Position numbers and translations under genes: made by a program. Shown piece by piece: positions 22,675 through 32,257 of a stretch of DNA of 64,000 nucleotides (the stretch's first letter is position 1; each line of letters opens with the position of its first letter). The DNA lies in contig JBBPTG010000001.1 in NCBI GenBank assembly GCA_038093975.1, forward strand, positions 806,001 through 870,000. Direction: 5' to 3'. This stretch comes from Chalciporus piperatus (lineage: Eukaryota > Basidiomycota > Agaricomycetes > Boletales > Boletaceae). A model generated the notes under the pieces. It was not told the origin of the DNA. It ran no database searches and saw only the letters and a list, made by a program, of their open reading frames with translations.

Positions 22675-23840
22675 ATGAGTTCCTTACAAGTGGATTCATT
22701 ATTCAGCGTTGCAGGGAAAGTTGTCCTTGTCACTGGCGGATCCCGTGGGATTGGGAAGATGGTGAGTACATTGCTACAAGAGAAGTCCAACTATTTATGT
22801 CCCCAGATAGCCTCCGCTTTCGTCCAGAACGGCGCGAGTGTGAGTGACGACTTGTGATACGATACGTCTGTCGAGCTTACCTCTCGTTGTGACATCATCA
22901 GGTCTACATCTCTGCGCGTTCCAAAGAGGCTTGTGATGAAACTGCCGCAGAACTGAATGCTGCAGGTCCAGGCACCTGTGTATCTATCCCCGCGGACGTA
23001 TCTAAGCTGTCGGAAGTGGAACGTCTCGTACGAGAACTTGCAGCGAAAGAGAAGGCGCTTCATGTCCTCGTCAACAATGCCGGAACGGTATGGGCTCAGC
23101 CCATTGATGAATACCCGGTTTGTTTGCATCGGATAATCCACCTCAAAGTGGTGCTCACTTCCGAGTAGGATGAGGGTTTTTCGAAAGTCCTTATATTAGA
23201 TCTGCAAAGGGTGTTTTCGCTCACACAGAAACTACTCCCTCTTTTGCGCGCTGGTGCCGCTCAAGGCGGTAAGACGGGGACTGTCTCCAATGACCCCTCC
23301 CGAATCATCAATGTATGCACCATTTTCCATGGTAGCAACTCAATTTGTTGACATCGAAGGAATTACTCTCACAGATTGGGAGTGTCGAGGGTTTGGGCGT
23401 CCCCGATCACGATACCTACGCATACTCCGCTGCAAAGGCTGGTCTTCACCACCTGAGTCGTCACCTTGCTGGGCGACTAGGTCAGGAAGGCATACTGAGT
23501 AACACTATTGCCTGTGGTAGGTGGAATATTCCTGTAGAGCGAGTTCCAGTGACTGATCTGGTTGGCTATCACATCTTCAGGGGCCTTCCGAAGCAAATGT
23601 AAGCAGCTTAGTATATATGAGGATCCCGCATAGCTAATGATCTAAGCAGTGACTGCTGAAATGCTTGATACAGCTGGGGACGTTATTTTAGCCCAGGTTC
23701 CGACCAACCGCCTAGGCAGTGCTGAGGATGTCGGAGGCACTGCTGTCTTCCTTGCAAGCCGAGCGGGCGCATATGTGAATGGCGCGACCATTACCCTCGA
23801 TGGCGGATTCCTCGTCAATATGCCCCTGAGCAAACTCTGA
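22675..23840 (+). CDS. Short-chain dehydrogenase/reductase (3-oxoacyl-ACP reductase-like)
   Basis: NAD(P)-dependent oxidoreductase of the classical SDR fold. Exons join without frame breaks from MSSLQVDSLFSVAGKVVLVT through TGGSRGIGKM (cofactor-binding TGxxxGxG at about residues 20-27), ISARSKEACDETAAEL, PADVSKLSEV (adenine-ring Asp), VLVNNAG, the catalytic Ser in NIGSVEGLGV, and the YSAAK Tyr/Lys pair. After an 18-nt exon at 23581-23598 (GAFRSK region) it ends RLGSAEDVGGTAVFLASRAG, VNGATITLDGGFLV. The basic residue in the ISARS loop suggests NADPH preference. The family often acts on 3-oxoacyl or quinone-like substrates, but the substrate cannot be read from sequence. An upstream in-frame Met at 22654 is less likely because the motif spacing fits 22675. 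Confidence 0.85.
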
Positions 23841-23951
23841 CGCGTTTTCCGGGTCGCATTTGCGTCTCAGGTTTTCTTTTCCTGCCCAATTTGCCTTCGT
23901 TGTTAGGATAGTATAGCCATGCACATAATCACCATGATATTACTCTTATTC

Positions 23952-24859
23952 TCATTTGGCTTCATCAACTTTACCAGGCTTGGCTGTGCTCTTAAGCCCG
24001 CTCTCGCCAGTGGATGTGGAAGGTTTGTCCACGCTCGTCCCCCCGCCCAAACTCTTCACCATTTCCTCCGCTTCGTCACCATCCAGACCAAGGTCCTCGA
24101 CCAGCTTTCTTAAATCATCGTCTGTGACTCTCACTCCCTGCAACCCAAAGCCTTCCAGCTCTGTGCTGATATCATATTCATTCTCTTTGTTGACCGGTTT
24201 CAAAGGGCTATCGACGGCTTTGGGGAAGATCTTCGGCCTATGGTGCTCTGGTGTCATCTGTTCCGCAGGTACCGCTCCCGGCACACCAACTGGTTTGGCA
24301 GCTGGTGCTGGGCGGTCTTCGTCGACATCGACATTCCAGCTTTCTTTGAGTCGCAGGAACGTGTCTAGCTCGTCGAGTTCGACGGCTTCCTCGCTGATAG
24401 TTGGAGATTAGCGGAATGGATGATATCAAAGGTGGGCGGAGCCAACAATGCGTCGAAGTCCTGCATGTACGATGTCTCAGTAAACACATATATGAGGGAT
24501 CTAGGACACGGTCTACGCACACCTGGGTACTTGTTTCCGACGAGTATGCCGGGTAATCGTTGATTGCCTGTGGCCTCATTAGAACTCGAGGGTAATTCTC
24601 AAGCCTTTTGGCCACACACTAAGAGGTGCCTTTCTCTTCCACAGCCGTTTGGCGTCTTCGTCCGAAGCCAAATCGTAGGAAGTGAACGGGATCTTCTTCG
24701 TTTGTAAGATGCGCAAAATGTATTCTGTGTGCGATAAGGCGCGATTAGGCCAAGCACTCAGTGGATCTGATCGAAGGGTAATGACTGGCCTTGGCGCTTT
24801 CGAAGTTCGGGCTGGGAAGCGATCGTGGTGAGAAACACTTGAATGGGTGGTGAAGGCAT
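23952..24859 (-). CDS. SH3BGR-like thioredoxin-fold protein
   Basis: Small protein with an N-terminal glutaredoxin-like domain of the SH3-domain-binding Glu-rich family, lacking a CxxC redox pair. Exons join as MPSPPIQVFLTTIASQPELR (24859-24790), EYILRILQTKKIPFTSYDLA and SDEDAKRLWKRKAPL, then NQRLPGILVGNKYPG, DFDAF, and EEAVELDELDTFLRLKESW. Joining phases are forced by this conserved order, and the first intron (24789-24725) must then use a GC donor (CAAG then GCCAGT). The C-terminal half is acidic and disordered and ends in a short helical motif VTDDDLRKLVEDLGLDGDEA. The missing active-site cysteines fit the family, whose proteins act as binding modules. The partner is unknown. It diverges from the tyrosine phosphatase gene. 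Confidence 0.8.
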
Positions 24860-24932
24860 GGTTCAGGAGATCGATCGCTAGGTTGAGGTTGTGGCGCGTT
24901 GGGGGCGGCTATTGGGATCAATAATGATGCCC

Positions 24933-24964
24933 CTTCAAGCTCAAGCTCAAGCTTCAAGCTTCGA
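24933..24964. repeat. Short tandem repeat of AAGCTC/AAGCTT units
   Basis: About five imperfect copies of a TCAAGCT-like unit lie between the divergent SH3BGR-like and phosphatase genes, some 65 bp before the phosphatase start. Probably simple-sequence repeat in a shared promoter. Confidence 0.55.
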
Positions 24965-25027
24965 GTCTGACTCTCATCCAGATCCGGGATTTCTCCCTAC
25001 CGCTTTCTTCTCCCAACAGTCACACCG

Positions 25028-25642
25028 ATGACAGTGTCAGTCTTGATCGTCTGTCTGGGCAACATCTGTCGCTCCCCGATGGGGGAAGCTGTGCTTAGAC
25101 ATGAAGCTGCCAAGCGAGGGATCGACATCGAGGTCGATAGTGCTGGCACTGCTGCATACCACGTCGGTAAGGACCCAGATAACAGGTACGTATATCCCTG
25201 GCATCAGGATCGAAACTCGTAATTGACCATACTACAGGACCATTTCGACTTGCGAGAAGGTGAGCAATTCGAACAAAGCGCACTTGCAAAATTGGTAGAA
25301 TCGACGACGATATCTAGTACGGGATACCTACCAATCACTCGGGACGTCAGGTACAGCAGGCCGACTTTACTAAATTCCAGTATATCCTCGCTGCGGATGA
25401 ATCAAATCTACTCAACCTGAGGGAAAAACAGCCAACAGAAGCGACTGCAACTGTATGTCTTTGGGGGTCATATCTGGACGGCAAGCCCATAAAAGACCCG
25501 TATTACGATGAAGGCATTGTGCGTGGATTAATTGATATGTCGAATATGATCCAACATCACCCAGGAGGGTTTCGAGAAATGCTTTGAAGTCTGCACCAAG
25601 CTTTCAAATGCTTTCCTTGACAAGGTCGCCAACAAAAACTGA
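25028..25642 (+). CDS. LTP1: Low-molecular-weight protein tyrosine phosphatase
   Basis: Cytosolic phosphatase of the LMW-PTP family. The active-site P-loop is at the start: VLIVCLGNICRSPMGEAV, containing the C-x5-R-S signature with catalytic Cys and Arg. Following exons give DSAGTAAYHVGKDPDNR, RTISTCEK, then YGIPTNHSGRQVQQADFTKF, ILAADESNLLNLREKQPT, VCLWGSYLDGKP and KDPYYDEG, which contains the general-acid Asp of the DPYY motif. The end EGFEKCFEVCTKLSNAFLDK closes the fold, with stop at 25640-25642. Introns lie after DPDNR, CEK and EGI; each join is in frame. All catalytic residues I can check are present, so it should be active. It converges on the dehydrogenase gene with only about 80 bp between stop codons. 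Confidence 0.9.
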
Positions 25643-25721
25643 AAATATGATGAATATTCCGATAGCAAAGTGTACAATGCAAAGATATCCGACTTCTCCA
25701 CGACGGTAAGAGTTCACTAGA

Positions 25722-28168
25722 CTAGTTCAAGGTAGGCATGTTGACTGATGCGCGGTTTCCTACGGCGTCCTCGGCTCTCCAGAGACTTGTAGTAGTCTGG
25801 CAGCGAGTGTCAGTAAACATGTCAACTTTTAACAGATACCCATACCTTGTTCTGTGTATAGAAGTTGATCCCACTGAAGCCAGAGTGGTCAATACCAAGC
25901 GACGCGTCACCAGTTAATGCTTACCTCTTGCCGTAGAATCCGATGTCACCAAGAGCACTCCCCTTGTTACCGCTCCACGCAAACATGGGAAGTGGAACGG
26001 GAATAGGAACATTGATACCAATCTGACCAACATTTACCTCTGTTTCGAATTTGCGTGCAGTTGCACCGGACTGGGTGAAAACAACAGCACCGTTGCCGTA
26101 GGGGTTTGCATTGATAATGTCAATCGCGTCATCCAAGGTGTCGGCGGAAATGATGGTAAGGGCAGGCCCGAAAATCTCCTCCCTGTTGACGACATGAGAA
26201 GTCACGCGAGCTACGACGAAGAAATTACTGACCGGTAGCACCTCATATCAGTGGTAGCTTCCATGATGGTAGGACCAACGAAGTTGCCGTTAGGATACCC
26301 GGGCACAGTAATTCCCCGACCGTCGAGACGAATACGTCCACCCTCTTCTGCTGCAGAGGCAATGAGTCCCTCCACACGCCTTTTGGCAGCGGGTGATATA
26401 AGCGGACCGCTGAGAGTCAATGAAAGTTAGATTCCGCGTCACCGTGCCACTCGAGGAATACAAACAGGTCTGTGCCACTCTCGAAGCCACCATTGACCTG
26501 GAGCTTTTTGGCACGTTCAACAAGTTCAGGAAGCCAAGACTGAGCAGTCCCAACAAGCACGACTGAAAAATACTCCTTCAACTTCGTAACACAAAACTTG
26601 AGTGATAATTACTTACCGACAGAAACAGCCATACATCTTTGTCCAGCGGCTAATCAAGGTGGTTCGTCAATGTAGGACAAGTGGTAACATGTAGCCTTAC
26701 CCCCGAAGGCAGCGCCAATAATCGAGTTCAGAGCGAGGTTCTTGTTCGCTATGTCATCATGAGCAAAAGGCCGATGTTTAACAAGATACACTTACCATCA
26801 GGCATCAAGACTGCATGGTTTTTGGCACCCATATTCGCCTAGGCACAATGATTCAAATGTTACATTCTACGAGGCGGCTGACCCACCTGGACGCGCTTGC
26901 CATTCTTGGTACCCCTGCTCCACATGTCAATTGCGAAATTAAGGCGATTGAATCACTGCAGGGGTATCACTTGCCTTTCATATATATGCCGACCGGCGCG
27001 ATCGCCGCCCACGAAACTTATAGCCCTTATGTCGGGATGGTCACAGATGGCGTTGACAGTGGGTGCAGTGCCGTGTACCACGTTAACGACGCCGGGGGGA
27101 AGGCCTACCGCGCAACAGATCAGGGTGTGTTTATTATCTCATTGGAACAGGTGTACCTGAGCGTTCGCAGAGTTCTGCAATGAGCATAGCTGCGCCGGGG
27201 TCACGTTCTGAGGGTTTCAGAATGAGGGTGTTCCCCGTGACAGCCGCCATCGGAATTGTCCACAATGGAATCATGCTGGTGGGATGATGAATAGGTCATG
27301 CATTCATGGATAAAGTAACACTAAATCACTTACGCGGGGAAATTGAACGGTGCAATGCTGTGATATGCGGGATGAGTTAATGGTCATAGTAGAGGAGTTC
27401 ATGCTGACCTTGCGCAAACACCTAAGGGAACCCTTCGAACTTCCGTATCCATATCCTTGCTGACTGAGAACGATGAGGGAGTAATATGGTGGAGGAGAGA
27501 CTGGGATACCTTCTAATTTATCACCAAGCAATGTCGAGGTGATTCCGATAGCTGTCTCGACGACCTGCAGTCCGCGAAGCACATCGCCGTGTGCATCTTT
27601 TCGAATGTGAGAGCATTTACATAAGACACTAAAAGGGCATACCTGCCAAAGTCTTTCCTTGCTCCAAAACGATACTAGCGGCAAGAGCATCCGCATTCTG
27701 GCGGATTTGGTTTTGTAGTCTATACAAGGATGGAGATGAATTGGGAGAGTGTGTTATCAGAGAAGGATATCTGACTCGATCGCAAAACGCTGCCGAGACA
27801 TGACACTGTGTTTGCTCCAAGTCTTATAAGCCTGAGAAGCAGCGTCAACCGCTTGGTCGAACTCATGGGAGGTGGTCTCGGGCACACGGGTGAGCAATGT
27901 TTGCGTTGACTGTAATGGGGTGAGATGATGAAGACGAACAGAGATGAGTCCGAACCGGATCGACGACGTCGTGCCATACTGTCGCACTGCTCTCGACGAA
28001 CTCACCACCGATGTAATTCTTGGTGTTCCCACCTGTTGCATTCGTCCCTTTCCACTCTGCAGATAGTTTTTCTGCCTTTGCACGAGCAATTGGGCTCAGA
28101 CCCGACACGGTCGCATAGGCACGACGAGATGTGGGGATGAGACGAGCTGTACGCGGGGCGAAGGACAT
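25722..28168 (-). CDS. Methylmalonate-semialdehyde dehydrogenase, mitochondrial
   Basis: ALDH6-type CoA-acylating dehydrogenase of valine and pyrimidine breakdown, giving propionyl-CoA from methylmalonate semialdehyde. The N-terminus ([20 protein letters not shown]) looks like a mitochondrial targeting peptide. Many short exons then read [47 protein letters not shown]-type [84 protein letters not shown] with the catalytic Cys, [38 protein letters not shown], and [20 protein letters not shown]. This C-terminal run with [11 protein letters not shown] is typical of ALDH6. The end is [20 protein letters not shown]. More than a dozen introns are present; plus-strand open frames here are antisense shadows. 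Confidence 0.9.
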
Positions 28169-28323
28169 GGTGGAGGTCCGGGAATGGAAGAGGGAGGAGC
28201 CGATCCGATGGTCTTCGCGCCAAGATCACGTGGTACTGCTCGATCACGTGAAAAATGAATATCCGCGACCATGTCCCTGCTCAAGTTTCTTCTCGAGCTT
28301 GTTGCCGAGGGACTCAGCCAACG

Positions 28324-30209
28324 ATGAACGTTAACCATCCCCCGACTAGCGGCGTCGCTGCCACAAGCCAGCCCCAGGACCATTTCCCAGTCTCAAACCA
28401 CCACCTCCCAAATCACCACCAGCCCCAGACACGCGATCAATGGCCCCCGATGCTCCCTCATAATCAGCCCCAGCAGTTCCATACCACTCCGTGGCAGCAG
28501 TCCCAGCAGTCCCAGCCAATGCAGCTTCAAGGCTCAGTTCAACAGATGCACCCCCAGGGATTCCCTATGCCCCAGCAGTACCCACAAACACAGACCCCTG
28601 TCGGTTTTGACTTCACATCCGTTGTCCCACAACAGATCATGCAGGATTTTTTGCGCCTGAGTACCCCAGTTGGTTCAGCTCCAAACGACGACGCGATTCT
28701 TGCTCAGGCTCTTTACGAAAGCAAACAGACCGGTAAGACCTTCAGACAGGCTCTAGAAGCCCTCCACGGCGTACGTTGTGTCCCGTTCAACTTCTGATTC
28801 CTTCCCTGCTGATTCGCTCCAAGGTCAATAACCATGCCGCCAATTTGTGGAAAGACTACTACTTGGACCACCATGATCGATTTGATATCTTGGTATCTCG
28901 TTTCGCCGAACAACCAAAAACGGTCAAGAAACCTTTCGTTCCAAGTAAATCACCTCCCCGTGTAAAGGAAGAAGGTACAGCTCAGCAAGTCGCGCGCAAG
29001 CGACATGCCTCTCCTCCTCCTCCTCCTCCCTCTCCTCCCTCTCCCTCTCCTCCCCGTCAACCCGCTAAGAGGAGGGGACGTCCTCCTGGTCCTTCACAAT
29101 TGTCGCGGCGCAAACGTGCTACTCCACAGACTCAGAGTGTCACCACCTCATCCGCGCTGAATCGCCCTCCTAAACGCCCTAGAGCCACACTCAACAGTCT
29201 TTCCGCGCCTTTGCCTTCGAATGACAACACGCGCCTTATGCCCCCTCAGGTTCATATTCCCCTCCCAGATCCCCCATCGCGATCACCGAGCCCTCCAACT
29301 GTCGTACAAGCTGGTACTAATGGAAATAGGTATACAAAGGAAGATCGTGAATATTTCCTCACGTTTTTAGTATGGCGATTGAAGCAAGACCCGTCTCTGA
29401 CGAAAAAGGAGCTTTGTGAAATGCTCCACGAAAAGGCAAAGTACTGCTTTTAAGATGACCTCTATTTGCTAACGAGGAGATTTTAGGCTCCGCACCATAC
29501 CGCCCTTTCTTGGGCGTCTCACTGGCATCACCGTCATGACATAGCTGATAAGATTTTGGCTACGTATCACAAAGATTGCGAGGACACAGAAGAAGACGAG
29601 GAGCAGGACGACGAGGAAGAAGAGGAAGTGGAAGCAGAAATGCAAAATGACGATGAGGATGATGCTCAATCCGAGACAATGTCAGCAACTGAGACTTCAC
29701 GTCGCCAGAGACGTCTGGCCCGTTCTGAAGGACCATTTTCAGATTTCGGTGACACCGAGGAAGATGAAGCTGACATGGGAGAACCTGGCGCTTCATTCAC
29801 GCGCGGCGATTGGTGCACCCTCGCCAGGTTTGTCGCTAGAAATCACTGGGATGAGATGTCGCCTAAAGAACGATGGCAAAGTTTCACTGAAACCGTACGT
29901 GATTCCTCTCGGGCGTCTACTTTTCATTCGAATTTGAGTGATAAATTGCAGCATGGTGCGAAGCGAAATGCAAAATCTTGGGCTGAATTCTACCGTCGAA
30001 ATGAACCTGGTATGGTTGTTTATTCGTATTGCTGAGACTAGCACTCACCGACAGAATGGTGGTTTGTAGCGATACTGAAATTGTCCAGGAGGTACTCGCC
30101 TGGCGCAAACACGAGCAGCAAAAGTCGGCGTGGCCGCAAAGGAGAGGCTTCGCAAGGGCCTGGCTCAGACGAAGATGGGGAATATGAGACTGACAATGGA
30201 GATAGCTGA
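28324..30209 (+). CDS. Myb-like/AT-hook protein, candidate Rap1-type DNA-binding factor
   Basis: Five exons, 28324-28770, 28824-29435, 29487-29894, 29952-30009 and 30055-30209, sum to 1680 nt and 559 aa. Order: a Gln/Pro/His-rich head; a helical block with FRQALEALHGVNNHAANLWK at about 136-155; a basic Pro-rich region holding an AT-hook (RRGRPPGPS) and nuclear-type basic clusters (KRHASPPP, RRKRA, PPKRPRA); a Myb-like module YTKEDREYFLTFLVWRLKQD with HHTALSWASHWHHRH; a long acidic stretch (EEDEEQDDEEEEEVEAEMQN); a second Myb-like module FTRGDWCTLARFVARNHWDE with KRNAKSWAEFYRRNEPEWWF; and a basic tail. The closest familiar fold is the Rap1/TRF2-interacting Myb type. The intron after HEK uses a GC donor. 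Telomeric or transcriptional function is inference. Confidence 0.78.
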
Positions 30210-30484
30210 ATGCGAGATGAACACGAGTCTGGTGCTGCGCTTATATTACTCAACGATTTTGTTAGCTTGACCTTTTTACTGAGCCATACCCTAGCGCTGC
30301 GCGTAATCAAATGTACGGATTGTGACTCCGCGAACACGATCCAACTCATGTGGCTGGTATAAGTAGTGGGGACTGACAGTTGCTTCAAGTTGACACTGGC
30401 TGTTACTTTGCCAACTACCAGTCTCAAGCACCCTTGATCCACCCTCGTCAGCTTCTCACTCGATTTGATACCTAGAGATCAACT

Positions 30485-32148
30485 ATGGATGTCGAATACG
30501 ATGTGATTCCCCAAGAGATCTGCTACTTCGCCCCTCCAGATCGCTAACATGCTGCCCAGGTCATCGTTCTCGGCACCGGCTTGACGGAGTGTATCCTGTC
30601 TGGTCTCCTCTCAGTCGAAGGAAAGAAAGTCCTTCACATGGATAGAAATGACTATTATGGTGGTGATAGTGCCAGTCTGAACTTGACGCAGGCAAGTCAC
30701 GCCCTGCTTGACATCATCCCAACCACCTGGCCACTCACCTTCATCGATGCCCAGCTCTACCGCAAATTCAGAAGTGATCAGGCCCCTCCTGCAGAGCTCG
30801 GTCGCGATCGCGACTACGCCGTCGATCTGATACCCAAGTTCATCATCGCCTCAGGAGAGCTTACCAAGATCCTCGTCCACACTGACGTGAAACGTTATCT
30901 AGAATTCAAGCAGATCGCAGGAAGCTTTGTTTACCGAGATGGTAGAATATCCAAAGTCCCAAGCACCGAGATGGAAGCTGTTAAGAGTCCCTTGATGGGC
31001 CTGTTCGAGAAACGTCGGGCCAAGAAATTCTTTGAATTCTTGCAGGGATGGAAGGATGAAGATCCTGCGACTCAGCAAGGTCCGTGCTTCTTCTCACCGA
31101 GTGCTGCCCAACTCAATTTGTCGTACAAGGCATCGACCTCGACAAGGACTCTATGAAGACTGTGTATGAGAAGTTTGGACTGGAGCCTGGTACCCAGGAT
31201 TTCATAGGTCATGCCATGGCCCTATACCTTGATGACGAGTGAGTTGTCTCCACCAAATAACCGTCGCGCCGTTGACACTCCTTTAGTTACATCACAAAAC
31301 CTGCTCGTCCCGCTTATGATCGGATTGTCCTCTACACCTCTTCGATGGCCCGCTATGGCAAATCCCCCTACATCTACCCGTTGTACGGTCTCGGGGAACT
31401 TCCCCAGTCTTTCGCACGTCTATCCGCAATCTATGGTGGAACTTACATGCTGGACAAGCAAGTCGACGAGATCATCACCGATGACAGGGGCAATTTCATC
31501 GGTGTGCGCAGTGGCGGAGAAATCGTCAAAGCTAAGCAGGTCATTGGTGACCCAAGCTACTTTGGTGCTGGTAAGGAGGAAGAAGGTGGCAAATTGCGTG
31601 TCGTTGAAGATGGCAAGGTCGTTCGGGCAATCTGCATCTTGAAGCACCCAATCCCCGGCACGGATGATAGTGACAGTGTTCAAATTATCATTCCCCAGAA
31701 CCAAGTCAACAGGCGAAACGGTATTTGGCAACCATCTTGTTCATGGCTCAGTAGCTAAATGCCTGGCTGCAGACATCTATATTGCAATGGTTTCATCTAC
31801 GCACAACGTTTGCGCAAAGGATGTATTCGTTGCTATCGTCAGCACCATCGTCGAGACAAACAAGCCTGAGGAGGAAATCATCCCTGGTCTTCAGCTTCTT
31901 GGAACAATCTACGAGAAGTATGCACCCTTTCTGGAGCAATGAGCAGCGCTGACTTTCGTTATCAGGTTTGTCACCGTTAGTCCAATCTACACTCCGGTGT
32001 CCTCTGGAAAAGACGATAACATCTTCGTCACCCACTCCTATGATGCAACTTCTCACTTCGAAACAGTGGTCGAGGATGTCCACGATGTCTGGAAACGTAT
32101 TATGGGAAAGGACCTCGTGCTCAAGAAGCGCGAGGAAGCAGAGGAGTA
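30485..32148 (+). CDS. GDI1: Rab GDP-dissociation inhibitor
   Basis: Cytosolic chaperone that extracts GDP-bound Rab GTPases from membranes and recycles them. Exons join [26 protein letters not shown] with [19 protein letters not shown] (the FAD-like sequence-conserved region 1), [59 protein letters not shown], then [53 protein letters not shown], and [20 protein letters not shown]. The end reads [20 protein letters not shown] to KREEAEE and stop at 32146-32148. The Rab-binding platform sequences are intact, and the lack of REP-specific inserts makes GDI rather than Rab escort protein the right call. It converges on RAV1 with about 110 bp between stops. Confidence 0.94.
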
Positions 32149-32257
32149 GACATCCATGCAGTAGATTCAGAAACGTTACGGTCTCTACGCATGCGAGAAT
32201 GTATTCCGTGAAGCCGATCGACTTGTAAACACTATCCATACGTTTTCTCTTGTCTAG

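Noticed and set aside
26815..27183. 122-aa open frame on the plus strand
   Set aside because: It is antisense to exons of methylmalonate-semialdehyde dehydrogenase, whose motifs ([17 protein letters not shown]) are read on the other strand.
28990..29056. CCT/CTC repeat as a microsatellite or regulatory tract
   Set aside because: It is coding sequence for a Pro/Ser stretch in the Myb-like protein and keeps its frame.
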